Positions 47,646 through 60,263 of a stretch of DNA of 64,000 nucleotides are shown here, one piece after another. Origin of the DNA: Myoxocephalus aenaeus (lineage: Eukaryota; Chordata; Actinopteri; Perciformes; Cottidae); NCBI GenBank assembly GCA_038501785.1, contig JBAMJR010000084.1:2912501-2976500 (forward strand), read 5' to 3'. Each line of letters starts with the position of its first letter. Within the stretch, counting starts at the first letter, position 1. The notes beneath the pieces are model-generated. The model searched no databases, had not been told where the DNA came from, and worked only from the letters and a program-made list of their open reading frames with translations. The translations under genes and the position numbers were made by a program.

Positions 47646-48005
47646 ACGGGCCAACCGGGCGCAGGCGCCCAAAGAGTCCTTTAACTGCCAAATGCCACGA
47701 GAAGAGATCAGTACAGACCAGAAAGAGATGCAAAACGACAATAAAAAGACTAAACAACAAAGAGATGCAAAACGACAATAAAAAGACTAAACAACAAAGA
47801 CTCGCAACGACTATAAAAAGCATCAAAACAACCACACAGACCAAAATTACACAAGATTATTTATTTTTTTTAAACTACAAAGACACAAACCGATTTACAA
47901 AATGGGGTAAAACATCCACAAACAACTATATAAAGACAGAAGTATTACAAAGTGACGACAATTGCTCATATAGGATAGGCGGCGGGGCCTTTTGCGTGTC
48001 TCACA
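47646..48005. repeat. A-rich dispersed repeat containing a minisatellite
   Basis: It starts GGGCCAACCGGGCGCAGGCG, passes through a CAAAACGACAATAAAAAGAC-type array, and ends near GGCGGGGCCTTTTGCGTGTC. From memory this layout (GC-rich ends around AAAGAGACACAAAACGAC-like units) is a recurring fish repeat. The plus strand is poor in T and therefore in stop codons, which explains the 223-codon open frame at 47348-48019. The predicted protein, rich in Lys, Thr, Asn and Gln, is not considered real. Confidence 0.6.
47724..47834. repeat. 37-bp minisatellite, about 3 copies
   Basis: The unit AGAGATGCAAAACGACAATA plus 17 bp is repeated exactly at 47724-47760 and 47761-47797. A diverged third copy follows from 47798. 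Confidence 0.92.
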
Positions 48006-51000
48006 ATCCTCATGGTTGAGCTAAGTGCCAACATGCAACATGTTTTGACAGTGTGGTCATCTGCTCTCACCCCAACTGGACCCTTCAAAATGACACTAAA
48101 TAGACACCTTCCCGTCTATGGTGCATCGTAAACGCAACTCTTTCTATTAGCAATCTTCAGGTATGTTTTTATTTGGAGTTGGTGCTAATGCTAGCTTTCA
48201 CTTAACAAGGGACAGGCGGCTTAAATAACTAATGAGACGTAGCTTTGTGAATTTGTTGTATAAAGAAAAAAAAATACGCACCACGGAATCATAGACTTCT
48301 TTTATCATCGCCCACTCTCAGATGTCCACACCAAGGCGTAGGCAGGGTTTAAACGACTAAAAACCTTCCAAAAGCAGTATCTTCAACAATATAAAAATAT
48401 GCACAATTGCAATGTATCATTCCTGACACAAAGTGAGTTGAATTCCATTCACTATAATATTTATGTGACAGCAGGTGTAACATCTTGAATAGGTCTTCCC
48501 TCCCCCCTGCGCTATGAAAGTGGGCTTTCACCACGGCCTGTGGCAGAAAGAACAGACAACAAAACAATTTATGAAAATTTAAAGAGCACATCTAAAAATA
48601 GCACCGGCTCCCTGTAAGATTGCCAGGTTATGTGTTGATGAGCATCATAGCTGGATCTCGAACTAAATGTAAATTTCCTCCCTGAAATAATTAGAAATAC
48701 ACATGCGCACATTCATCGACGTTAGTGTTACTTTGTGTGAAATGACCCGACTATTTGTAAACCGTCTTGGTGGCCTTATTCAGCTTGGCGCTCATGGCCA
48801 TTTAAAATGAGATTTCTATTAAGATGTCACAAACACACAAAGGGTCATCTGAGTAACTTGCAGATCACCTCAACAGCTTCACCGGCGACTCTGAGACCAA
48901 TATGTGGCTCATCTGTGAGGCGAGGAGCACCATGAGTGGTGGATTCTGCTTGAGAAGTTTTCAATTTCTTCCCTTCCCTCGACTCACCGTGAGGAAAATA
49001 CACAATCGGAAACATTCAACACATAAGAGCCAAACATTTTTAATGAGTGCCACAGCACAAGGTCGTCTGAGGCTAAACTCTAGCGGAAATACCATTATGT
49101 ACATTAAGCAAAAGTTAATGTCGTTATTAAAGCACAATATATCCTCTTTTTTTTTTTTTGCTTCGTTTCAGTAAAAAGATTATTATGCCGGCAGGAAATC
49201 TAGGAATCTGTGTGACTGATTCTTAAGGTGCAACCAAATCCAGCAGGCTGAGCACTCGGTAAAGGTCAAGTGAATAATTATCCTGTCGAGGGCAAAATCA
49301 TCTCTGCAACGTTTCACTTTTCTTATGTTGTTGTTGTTGATCACAGCTGAAAAAAACAACTAAAAAGAGTTATACACGCCCCCACCTTTTCCCACTTGTT
49401 TTTGTTTTTTTTCATTTACATTGCAGATTCACTCCACTGCTCAGCGTTTACGACTGCCATAAATGGATTGTTTTGTCCCGGCTTCAAATCAATCTGTCGT
49501 TCTCACTGACACACGGCATTTGTTTTGTGCTTGAGGTGTTTGGAAAGAAACAAATGTGAAATTGGCCATCACCTTGGTGTGAAGTCTTCGGGAATCCGCT
49601 CGTTCTCAGTCACTCGCGTCCGCTCTTGCTGCTCCTAATACGCCCGTATCAAATGAAGCAGTGCCGTATTATAGCGCCGCGTTGGATGACTGCCATCACA
49701 AAAGCAGTGAAATGAATATATTCCTGGCGCTTTTGGAGGATGGAAATTTAATCAATTGAAAACAGGTCGAGGGTATATTATTGAATGCGTGCCAGTGCTG
49801 CCCTATTTATAATGTCCTGATTCAAAACTCAGACCCGGTGCAATTTGTAGACAGACACTTATAACAATGTCTCACAAATAAGATGAGGACTCCTATTTTT
49901 ATTTATTTTTTACATATATACAGATAAATAACGCAGAATTCTCAAACGGACGGACTTCAATTTTAGCTTTGCTTCGTGACTACCAAGCATGCACTTAATG
50001 CAGTGACGGATGTAATGAGCCAAGGTCACAGTGTTAATCTCTTCCACAGTGATGTCCACATTGCATAATTATTGTCATATGGACACTAAAAGCTGGCTTG
50101 TGAAAGAGATTTTTAATGCTTTAATCAGGAGCACAATAGCTTTATGTAATGTTCCTGGCCTCCATCTCTTATAGATGGGTGTGAGAGAGGGAGAGGAGGG
50201 GGGGTAGTGATATATTAATTCATAATGTTTGGCGCATCAAAGTATGCCAGACTGAAATGTAAACCTCACGTCAGAATATTTCTGTCAAGGAAATGGGAGT
50301 CTTCAGCGTATAGAAATAAACAGATTTCATTCACTTCTTTTCATCTGCCTGCTCCTAATCCATCAAGGTGGGATGCAGACATTGAACAACAGATGTTCTT
50401 CATTATGCTGTTTATACAGCACATCTAGCTGTAGGCTCCGGCACATTGAGCAAAGGGCTGATTCCACTTATTGGATACACAAGAACAACAAACCTATTAA
50501 AGATTGTGGTATGAACAACTATTACAGGCCCAGAGGAGGCGATTTCATTAATATTATTACACATTTGGAAGACGACCAATGAAACGGCAGAAAAAAAACG
50601 TCTCCTTGCTGCTTTTGTTCGAGGGCCTGATCATTACTCTTTTGTTTGCTTGGTATGCTGAACTTGGAAGTTTACTGCAGGCAATATCTTGTGTTCTTAC
50701 ATCGTGTTGTGATCTACTCACAGGGGAGGAGAGGGGCTATAAAATCCAACTGCCTGCAGCCGAAGACGAATACGAGTTCCCTCCATTTAAAACAAACGGT
50801 TTCTACTCCGGCAAAATGTACAAGAAACTAAAAAACACATAATACTTTTTTAAAGAAAAATGGATTACGGCACTACACTGTTAATTTCCTGGGTGAAAAT
50901 ATGAAACGACTTCCTTGCTGTATATTTTCACAGCTTGATAAACAGTTCTTCAAAAGCACAGCAGCAGATTGTCATGGTGCCCGATTAATCACTTATAATA

Positions 51001-51096
51001 ATCAATAGTGTGTGTGTGTGTGTTTTAATCTTTCAGGCTTGGACTGAACTCTGGAAGCCAAAGCAGGAGTTCCTTCAATTTAGATTATCTCTAATA
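48006..51096. other. Repeat-poor non-coding DNA
   Basis: About 3.1 kb without recognised genes or transposons. A short GT run lies at 51007-51022. The segment 49200-50450 is compositionally even and could hold regulatory sequence, but this is only a guess from the lack of repeats. Confidence 0.45.
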
Positions 51097-51335
51097 GCCA
51101 ACAGGGGGCAACTCCAATAAAAAATAAGTCTGATTTTATTGAAGTCTATGAACAAATGATTACTTTTCACTTAATTTGTTCCCTCAGTAAACATTTACAC
51201 CATGCATTTATGATCTCAATGGCTAGTTTCAAGTCTTCAATACAGCATGAAGTTCATTTAGTAATTAAATAGATGATAAAGCAGGGTATGTTTTAGAGTG
51301 TGGCTATGTTGATTGGCAGATGTTTCATATTGTTT
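51097..51335. repeat. Dispersed fish repeat (GCCAACAGGGGGC-type)
   Basis: GCCAACAGGGGGCAACTCC, AAGTCTGATTTTATTGAAGT, CTCAGTAAACATTTACACC, GGCTAGTTTCAAGTCTTCAA and GATAAAGCAGGGTATGTTTT occur in this order. I remember this order from a repeat very common in percomorph genomes and transcript UTRs. Its class and ends are not clear from this copy. It does not code for protein. Confidence 0.65.
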
Positions 51336-54051
51336 GACCAGATCAACAAAGTAGTGATTATTTTTATTTTTTTTCTTCCCCACTCCTGATTTCCCAGTGT
51401 CTTCCAGGAAGTCGGGTCGCAGAGTCTGAAAGTTTAGTCTGATTGTGACTGATTGTCTCCACTGAGTAAAGATTTAAATTACATTACGATGTGCTGCTCT
51501 GATTAATTACTGATGCGATGAGCCAATCAATCGCCTGCTGTGCTGAATCAGACAGTTCCTGATGCGTCTCATCTCACCATCAATAGTTACTCACTGAGGT
51601 ATACTGTACGTGTGGCCTTTGCTCTGCAATTTAGCAACACTGCTTTTCCCTGATATAGTTTATGAATGTGTGTGTGATCATTTCTTTTGATGTTATCAGA
51701 GGATCTATTGCATTTTTTAGATGCCTGGAGAGCTAAAACTGGGCCGTTTATCATATGTTCCTATGATGTCTTTTTGTTTTAGAGTAAAATATTACTTTAG
51801 TTTGTGTAGCGTGGATGTTTCATTTCTGTTTTAATCGTGTGATCCCCAGATTTATCTTGTGACCTTCTGAAGGGTCCCGAACCCCAGGTTGATGCAGCAA
51901 AACTCGAGACGGTCTTTAAAAGATTCAGTTATCTTAATTTTATAGAACATTAAAAAAAGAAAAATCCACTTAAAAAAAAAAAAGTGACGTGCACAGGGAA
52001 AAAAAGATCTGTCTTTTTAAATGCTTCATAACAGTGAGTCAAAGCTTCCAAGAAGCGGCCTCAAGTGCTTCTCTTGTTCCAAGCTTTCCCTCTGATAATA
52101 CTGAATTATTATGGCACTCCATTGCTTCATATCCATCAAAAGCCAGAGTAATACCATTTCCAAAACAATATTAAAAGAGGTTTATTCTCAGGTCAAGAGA
52201 TTAGACACAGCTGTCTTTGAACACATATTTTATTCTGAGCAAAATGTATGTTTTCCAATACGCTCCCCTCTGTTTGAATACATGCATATACCGTTTATAT
52301 TGTGGCATTCACTGCTCTGAAATGGGAATTTAAGACGGGTATGTCAGTGGGCATAATCGCTTCTACAAATACGCAATTAAGGATACACAGAAACATCGTA
52401 TTACCTTCAGTCTCCTGTTTCTCTTCCATTATGCATCAGAAATATGTTGACACTAACCAAAGCAAAACAAGAAATGACTGGCAGGAATACTTTTGAGTGG
52501 GGCAGCAATGTCATATCGTGTGTGTTTTCAAATAGTTTGTCTCATTTGCCACAAGCTGGACACACATGATGTAGAATTACAAATTTACTACCAACTGAAG
52601 CCTCTGAGATGCCAAAAAATAAAGATTTTTGGCTGAACAGTGTATTGCTCACATTGTGTTGCCCTAATTTTGCAGTGTTTCTTATGTTCAGCGATTCCCC
52701 TCTTGGATTCAAGACAAACAGTGTTGATTCTCTCCATGAATATTGACTCGATTCCCCTGGAAAGCCTCAACCGCAGTGAGAAGGGAGTCAAACTGCAAGA
52801 TGTTACAGTGAAGAGCAAACGTCCTGAATGCTTGTCAATCAAACGTGGCCTTCCACATCTTTCAAGAAGAAGCAATGTGAAGTGTCCTTCGCTGGCACAC
52901 ACCCCTGACCTCACTCTTGACGAAGTACAGATTTCATTATTAAGTCTACCTTCACTTCACAAGAAAGTCAAAAAGATTCAAACTTATACAAGCCTCATGT
53001 CCCACATTTCCCTGGTTTTGTTGAATATGCTGAGGCAATCTTCTGCCCAAAATTTCAGATAACACCAGGGAGCCGGCTGGCAGGGGGAAATCTATTCAAA
53101 ACTTCCATCAGACTGCAGAAAGAAAGTGGAATCGCACAGATTTTAAGAGGTGCTAAATTGGATCCATTGCTTTTAGAACAGCACTAATGGCTAATAACAA
53201 ACAATAGGCATCCTGTTCACATGCTGCTGATTTTCTTGCTGATAAAAGTTTGAAACCATAGCCGAGAACCATCAAGGCCCACGTTGGTTCCCATAGGAGG
53301 CAATTCAGTCTGCTGGCTTTAATACATGAGCTGTTTGGGGGTTTGTACAGGGTGTGCAGAGGTGCTTACTGAGGGATGGAGGCTGTGGAGTTGTCTGGCT
53401 GCATGGGAGACCGTGCATGCTGCTGCACCCAGTGGGAAGCTAATGACCGATGCCCACTAGCTACGCAACGAGGATCTCCTACACAGCTCTCCAGCTCTCT
53501 CTGGCAGAGGGGAGATTTTCTCCAGTAATTGGAGCTGAGAGTATGGGTGCACAAACTATTCTGGAGGGGAAATGGCTGATGTGTGATGCCTTATGTTGAT
53601 GCTGGGATAAATGCGTTTTGAGTGTACTTGCGATGAAGTAGCTTATCAGCCATCATTCCCAAAAAAACTGATAAATAGATCTCATAAGGAGACTGCCTCT
53701 TTTTTTTTTTTTAAAAGGGGCTAAATCTCAGATTGGGAACCTTTTCTATTGCCTCTTAATGGCTCTCAACATCCAGCAAAACTACGGTAAAAGTCCTGAC
53801 CGAGCTAACATTAACCTGGATGCTACGCGTCCGAGACAGTGCTGGTGGTTGGGATGGCGTTATCAGCTGTTACCGCCGTACAGTATGAGTTCAGTGCCCA
53901 GCGGCTCTAGCCAATGGGGCGGCTCCCATGTGCTAGCATGCACTAAAAGCATGCGCAGCCAACAAAGCATAGCTTGGATTACAACACACACAGAGGGAGG
54001 GGGACTACAGTCTCTGCTCTGGTACATTGCTTTACTACATCATTACATAGC
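51336..54051. other. Non-coding DNA; one 140-codon frame not credited
   Basis: The frame 52640-53062 (+) is open for 140 codons. Its product is basic and serine/leucine-rich, but I recognise no domain and see no splice context that would support it. The rest is AT-rich with poly-A and poly-T runs. Confidence 0.45.
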
Positions 54052-54366
54052 AAATAATAATAACTTTATTCATAGCACCTTTTTTTTTTTTTAAAACCAA
54101 CATTACAAAATGCTTTGAAAGACAAAGCAGCAAAAGCAAGGCAATAACACAAAGCAACAGTGAGGCCGAACAAAGCAAGATCAACTAAGTGTTAAACCAT
54201 AATAAAGTAAAACTAATAAATCAAATGAAATCATTTAGTAAGATAAAATAAAAGTCAAATATAGCAGTGATGACATCACATGAAAGCCTCATCTCCTAGA
54301 TGTTCCAAAGGAAGACGAGCGGCCCTGATGGCAAAAGCACGGTCACCTTTTTAGTTTTAGCACCTA
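54052..54366 (-). pseudogene. LINE 3' end with C-terminal coding remnant
   Basis: Near 54350-54285 the minus strand reads GDRAFAIRAARLPLEHLGDE, then AFM and a stop. This resembles the GDRAF-VRAPRLWNSLP signature at the C-terminus of L2/CR1-like LINE proteins; the tryptophan-bearing LWN part has been lost. Downstream on the minus strand come an AT-rich 3' UTR (with CTTTCAAAGCATTTTGTAAT) and a tail near 54052 with ATAAAGTTATTATTATT. The copy is severely 5'-truncated. It belongs to a different LINE type from the one at 19.6 kb. Confidence 0.65.
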
Positions 54367-55512
54367 CTTAATAAACAATGTGTCTGTTTCCTGTTATGTG
54401 AAATGAACATTTAAGAGACTTCTCCTCAAAAATCCCTCTCACATTTGTGCTTTTGGGTTCATGTGAATGGCCCTGGAAGGATCGCGTCTCACCGGTGTTG
54501 CATGAAGACAGAATTGAATCACTTTGGGGTTGTGATTAATGGAGTGGTTTAATTTGCTTTAGGCATAGTTGACTGCCCTATTGTTGGCCGTCCCAAGAGA
54601 AAGATCGCCCAGGTGTGTTATGTGTGCAGAGCAAAGTACAAAAATACATTTGCGGTTTCCAGCCGCATGTATCACCATGCAGACAAGGATGTAATGTACA
54701 ATGCACACACGCAGGGTCGCCCAACACAGACACACAAAAGGGAAATTATATAAAAGTTTCTTTTTGTATTTTGCAGTGAGCCTTGACTTAAAAACTAAAG
54801 TATTATTTGTTATTTTGTAATACTCTGAATGAAGGTGGTTGGAAATTGGTTGGAGGAATTATGAAAACTCGGGCACTATGGCGGTGTCTTTCAGGAAAGA
54901 AGGATGACATGGAAGGATTTACATAATGTGGGTTAGAAGGTAGTGTTGGGAAATATTCACATGTTCACATTGCTGGATATGGTGGCTGTCATTGTACTTT
55001 TGCTGCTCATTACTGGGATTTCCAGCTGTTTTGGCACCATTACTACCCTATTTTTAGCTAGTTATGTTGTTTTTCTCCCAACATAGATCCATAATGGCAT
55101 CAATAAATGAAAATAGGTATATAGCAATGCTCTATACCTATCTAGGCTACGAAGAAGTGTGATTTGAACGTGTTAAGTGGCTCGGGGAACGTGCCGGGAA
55201 GAGGCCTTATTGGCCTCAGCTGGGACTAATTGTGTCTCCTTGATATCAGCGGCAGGAGGGACGAAGGCGCGAGAGGAGACTGGAGTCACCGTCTGCACGG
55301 AGAGAGCCGGAGAAACAGTCGGATGAATTGTCAATGAATAAAATAAAAAAACAAACATAGAGAACCTTAATACAAAGAATGCTGGTGTCATTGTGCGAGG
55401 GGAAAAACATAGCTTTTCTCACGGCAACCTTTTTTTGACGAGCACAGGTGAAACCAATAAAATTAACGTTGATTTAAAAAATAAAATAATAATTGCCAGT
55501 CAGCATGCACAA
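54367..55512. other. Non-coding DNA, no gene recognised
   Basis: Nothing recognised beyond short chance frames. Confidence 0.5.
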
Positions 55513-55716
55513 TTGGTCCTTTTCACGGCAGCCATTTTGACATATCATAGCAGGGTAAACAAAACGTATATCATGGTCCCGTCCTATTACTCCGTTCCAG
55601 GGAGCCAGCAGTGCTCTGGCCCACCTAAATGGAACAGGACCATAATTAATGTTATTAATTCCACCTGTGTTTACCCTGCAGTGACTCGTCCAAATTACTG
55701 CTGTGAAAAGGAGCCT
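55513..55716. mobile_element. MITE with about 45-bp inverted repeats
   Basis: The left arm (about 55515-55560) contains CCTTTTCACGGCAGCCATTT and ends GCAGGGTAAAC. The right arm (55669-55715) begins GTTTACCCTGC and ends CTGCTGTGAAAAGG. They match at most positions when inverted. The interior is non-coding. Target duplications were not resolved, so the superfamily is open. I remember CCTTTTCACGGCAGCCATTTTG-like ends (here two overlapping blocks) from fish repeats. Confidence 0.72.
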
Positions 55717-55803
55717 ATACCGCAAATCTGGCACTGAACCACCCAAATTAAATACAGCCGTAATTAATATGATTAGTAACACCTGTGTTTGACGAGTCAA
55801 ATA
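55617..55803. repeat. Imperfect direct repeat, period about 118 bp
   Basis: GGCCCACCTAAATGG...CCATAATTAATGTTATTAAT...CACCTGTGTTTACC (55617-55675) recurs as GAACCACCCAAATTA...CCGTAATTAATATGATTAGT...CACCTGTGTTTGAC (55735-55790). The right part of the MITE was duplicated, or two related elements lie side by side. Confidence 0.65.
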
Positions 55804-58800
55804 AATCCACAAGGTGTGCTGCAAGCTCGTTAGAACGACTCTCTTCCTCACAGTTCTGCGGTGCACTGTGGACCGCTATGAGTGATTAAACACAAGTGTG
55901 TTACCACCATACCGTGGCTGCCATCTTAGAGGAAACGCAGCCGGCATTTTGTCAATTATTGTATTTTGACTGTCAAAGAAGCTTCGCCATTAATCAAGAA
56001 GTTCCACAATAAATGCCTACAACGCTAAATCTAATCCAGTCCTGATTGCGCTGCGCAATCGTGATCTGTGCCCACAGTATTTATCAGTTTTCCAGAACTC
56101 CACGGCTTCTGAATGTGTTCACATAAATCAGTTGTGGCCGCGGATCTTTAAGTGCCCCGAGCAGAATTTCAATGAATTCAGAGAATATGAACAAGCACAG
56201 TACTCCACAGAACTATAAGTGAGTCATGTTGATGGATGTGGAATTAAGTTGAATTACAAGCGCAATGTAGCAATAAAACAGAACACATAGTTTATACGAC
56301 TATCGCAGCATAAGTTGTTGATCCCTCACATTATGTGTGAATTCCTGAAAATGCATGTTGCTGTTTTTCTCTGAACTACAAATAGGTCAAAACCGAGCAC
56401 TTATCAGGATAAATGTGCCTTTTGTTACATGAAGGTGTGAACACAAGTTGCCATCTTGTGTTTCGTAGAAATCACCTTTTTAAAAAGGTGCTGAACTTCA
56501 ATGTCAGCGCTCTAATCAACACGTTCTCACCCTCAAGCGTCAATTAGTCCTTTTCAAAGTGCAATGCGCTAGGTACCCTTCTTGCATCAGCTTTGGACGT
56601 AGCGGAGCTTGTCGTTCCAAAATACAGGAAGTCACAGCTAGTTTTCGGCTCTGGGTTCATAAAGCGGTCACCGCTGATAACACTGTCCCAACTCACAGCG
56701 TCGCCACTGAAGTTTAACGCCCACCCTCTGGTTCCTCTTAAAGTAAACACCGTTAGCTCTGTTAGGACTATTGCTGTTTGCACTGTTGTGCCTCTGGCAC
56801 CGTTAGCTTAACCGCCATGGACGTCTAAGGAGAATGCCGGCTCCGTTGACGCCATGTTGAGAGCTGTGTGGAGGCAATCCCTTGATCATGTATGTGCTCT
56901 GAATCTCCAATCCAGCAAGGTGACACGCATGGCCCCCTGACTGTATAACAAATCAGAACCAATGTGGGTAAATGTTGCAGAGCTTCCTGCATGAGGCTTC
57001 TAAAAAAAAAAAAAAAAAAAGCTTCCAAACAAGCTTTTTCCTGGTGGCTAACTGGTCTACTGCTTAGTAACGAGCTGTACATAACTATTGTAATACATAG
57101 ACATAATGTGTGGCCAGTGGGACTTCACCCAAGGCACTGTTTACTCACAAGAGCCCTGTGGAGATGTATCCATTTGTATCTGCTGGAGAACAGGATAGTG
57201 GTGGGCGGTCGCAGTATGGCAGCGAGGAACGGACTGGAAATATCATTTTGAGCAACAGGCCCCATTGGCATGTCAAACAGATGTGTCACATACTGTGGGG
57301 TGCTTGAAGCAGTGAGCAAAGGTAATATATGTAGAGCCTGCAAAGGCAGAATATTGTGTGTGTGGTGACATCACGGTGGATGGAGTTCCAATGATTAATT
57401 CAAGCTCCACACTTGCATTGTTTTAGGCTGTATACGGACATGTGCTGTTATTGAAATCCCCACCACTTTTCAGATGCATTTACAAGACAATAAATAAGAG
57501 CATGAAATATAAATTGTCGTGACTATGTAATTGAAAGTCTACCTATGCTTGTGACTGAGAGATATCAATATTCATTTCCATGTTCCTGCTCCTAGCTGCT
57601 GGCAGCTCCACGCTTAGAGCTCATTTGTGACTCTGAGGAGTAATGACACACGTGCCGCTGTGATACTGAGCAAATGCCTGCTGGCCACAAACACAAAAGA
57701 CTGATACAGCGTCCACCAAAGAAGCTTGCTTTCCCACATCCGCTTTGACATTTTTCAATTTTTTTTGTTCACATTATTTGCTGGCAAATGTTTTTACATG
57801 TTCATTCCTTTTCTTCTGACATGTTCACTGGCTGGCCAGGGAAGCATTTTGTCATACGAGACGTAATAGTCGAGTGTTTCTCCTGCAGCAGAGTACAAAA
57901 GGCCTACTTTTGAACCACTGTTTCCATCTCACAATACATAGATGTACAAGGCTGTGATGATGATGGTGCAGGGTTATCTTTTAACAAATCCTGTAATAAG
58001 GTGGTCAAATTACTGTAATTTAAAGGGTTGTTTGTTTGACACTGTCTTGGAAAAGTAGAAGAAATAAATAGTTTGACTCCAATAATGTTTTTTCCCAAAC
58101 CTAACAGACAGAACCGTATTTCCAATTTGATTTAATGTCTCTTCCGTGCCTGTTCATTGTAGAATTCAATTTTCTGATTATTTTGATGGCTTCGCCTGGC
58201 CCCCTCTTTATTTGTATTCTGATCTTTTGAGCTTGCATGCTGTAAAGATCCCCAGGCATAAAAGAAATAACTCTTCATGTCTAGGTTAAAGACAAAGGGT
58301 CATTGTGGTCTAAGTACCTGCCTTTGACTTTCTTACTCCCTATATCTGTGTAACTTGAATTGTTTAAAAAAATATATATACACAACTTGATTAGTTATTT
58401 TTAGCACTGTCAAATTTCAGTTGGAAAAGAAACTGCATTTATTTATTTTTTTTAGACTATGCCATGGTCAAATTTGATTGCTTTTGGCAATCCGCCCATG
58501 AACACATCCAAGTCATATCCTCTTGTCTCATGACCTTGAAAGGGACATGTTAGGTGAGCTCTTGGAAATAGCTTTTGGAGAGTGACATTAAACTCACCTC
58601 CCTCGGCGGCCTGCAAAAGCGGTGGTCTGATCCCCTCTTGTTATCCAGCGGAAGGCAGATAGTGACTCCCTGACAACATTGGGACTCAATTGCCTGTGCT
58701 TATTATCCTTTGGCATAGAAACATCTCACGTCCTGCTCGCTGCACAGACTGACCTCTATTCCATCACTTAACCGCTGATGATAAGATGGGGGGAGACTCG

Positions 58801-59566
58801 AGCTGACTTATTCATGTTGAACAAACCGAAGGTGAATACACAGCATGTCAGAGTTCCCAGGTCAATCATGTTGACACATGTCAGCGGTTCAATGAATCCA
58901 AAACTGTAACGGCAAAGGTTAGTTCTACATATTGAAGTGGCAATATCTGCCTCCCTTATGTTTTGGTTAAAAAATAGCATTTTGGCAGGGAGATTTTGTT
59001 TTGACAGATTGCATTATTGAACAACTTGCACTGAGCAATGTGCGGTATAGCACTCCTATATGGCTTTGAATTATGACTACACGTACCATTAAACATTCAA
59101 GATCACTTGCAGGTTCATTCTGGAGTAAAGGTCAATGGTGTAGGGTTTGGTGAGGCTATTGGATATCTGCAAGCTAAACCAATCAATGCACGACCTTCGG
59201 AGGGAGCCTATTCGCTGTGTCGTGGAGGCCAATCGTGCATATTCATGTCGAGATGGTTATGAAAAGATGAAGGATTTCAAGCATTCTTGGATTCTTGAAA
59301 TATAACCCTTGCAGTAGGTATCTAAACTATTTAGAGTATCTATTACCGCTATATTCCTAAGGCCTGAATCTTTTTTTTTTTAAGGACTTTAATTCATGGT
59401 CAGCTTCACAAATGTAAGTTGTAAGACTAAACTGTTCACCCATTCTGTTTTTCTTTTTTTAACTTTTTCTATGGAAAGAGTGGGCAGTGATAATCTTTTG
59501 TTTACCCAGTTAATGTAGCATTTATTATAATGCTTCTGTAGATTGAGAAAAGAGAAAAAGGCTGAT
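55804..59566. other. Non-coding DNA, no gene recognised
   Basis: About 3.8 kb. An 18-bp perfect palindrome, CACCTTTTTAAAAAGGTG, is at 56473-56490 and a 19-20-bp A run at about 57001-57020. Frames up to 95 codons match nothing I know. Confidence 0.5.
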
Positions 59567-59619
59567 AAAATAAAATAAATCTGCTCTTATGAGACAGAAG
59601 AGCAGATTTATTTTATTTT
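59567..59619. repeat. Perfect inverted repeat: 22-bp arms, 9-bp loop
   Basis: The left arm, AAAATAAAATAAATCTGCTC plus TT (59567-59588), and the right arm (59598-59619) are exact inverted copies separated by ATGAGACAG. No target duplication was seen. RNA from either strand would form a mismatch-free 53-nt hairpin. Confidence 0.93.
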
Positions 59620-60165
59620 CTTAGGCTGTTTTTCCCCATGTGCTCGGCAGTAAATGTATTGTGTTTTAGTGTCCTCATCTACAATTTATTTTGTTATCTT
59701 TTTAATTTACCATGTGGTGCATGAGGAGTCAATTAAAACATAGTTGGGTTTGTGCTTAATGAGCTGTATGAAATAAAAATGACAAATTCTGTCTTTATTT
59801 AAATGAGAAGTTTGCAGTGCATTAATCGTGCTTTGACGTGATATGGCGTTTTGCATGGGCTTCAATGTAGACATTGGAAATCACTGAGTGTAAAATTAGA
59901 ATATTAATTTTAAATCAGTATTTAAAAATGGTGATTGAATAAAACCAGAGTTTTTTTTCCAGAGTTCAAACCGGTTTTCAATGATTTTCATTTAATTAAT
60001 AATCAACTTGTATCATGTTAGTGTTAAATCCAAAATGACTTGTCAACGTGGACATTCTATTACACTGCATGTATGTAGACGCGTCTGTGAATCTGTGATA
60101 TGCTATCTGCGAGTGTCAAAACATCTTCACATGCCATCTGTCCACATTTTCAAAGGTGCAATGAC

Positions 60166-60228
60166 AAGGATCCTTTAAACCTTGTAACACACACACTGTG
60201 TGTGTGTTACAAGGTTTAAAGGATCCTT
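60166..60228. repeat. Perfect palindrome: 31-bp arms, 1-bp spacer
   Basis: The left arm (60166-60196) starts AAGGATCCTTTAAACC and ends in a short CA run. The right arm (60198-60228) is its exact reverse complement, with only a single T between them. It carries a BamHI-type GGATCC in each arm. Its size and lack of mismatches make it prone to cruciform formation and instability. Confidence 0.94.
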
Positions 60229-60263
60229 TCTGTGAGTGTGTGTGTGTGACACACACTCACAGA
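60229..60263. repeat. Perfect hairpin abutting the 63-bp palindrome: 15-bp arms, 5-bp loop
   Basis: TCTGTGAGTGTGTGT and ACACACACTCACAGA are exact inverted copies around GTGTG. It starts at the base after the preceding palindrome, so two perfect foldbacks sit head to tail over 98 bp. Confidence 0.92.

Noticed and set aside
47724..47834. Regularly repeated units considered as a CRISPR-like array
   Set aside because: The units are contiguous tandem copies without unique spacers, in eukaryotic repeat DNA, so this is a minisatellite.
47348..48019. 223-codon open frame on the plus strand
   Set aside because: It crosses an LTR-like repeat, a dispersed repeat and a 37-bp minisatellite. The frame stays open because the strand is poor in T and so in stop codons.
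52640..53062. 140-codon plus-strand frame
   Set aside because: No family resemblance and ordinary local composition, so treated as chance.
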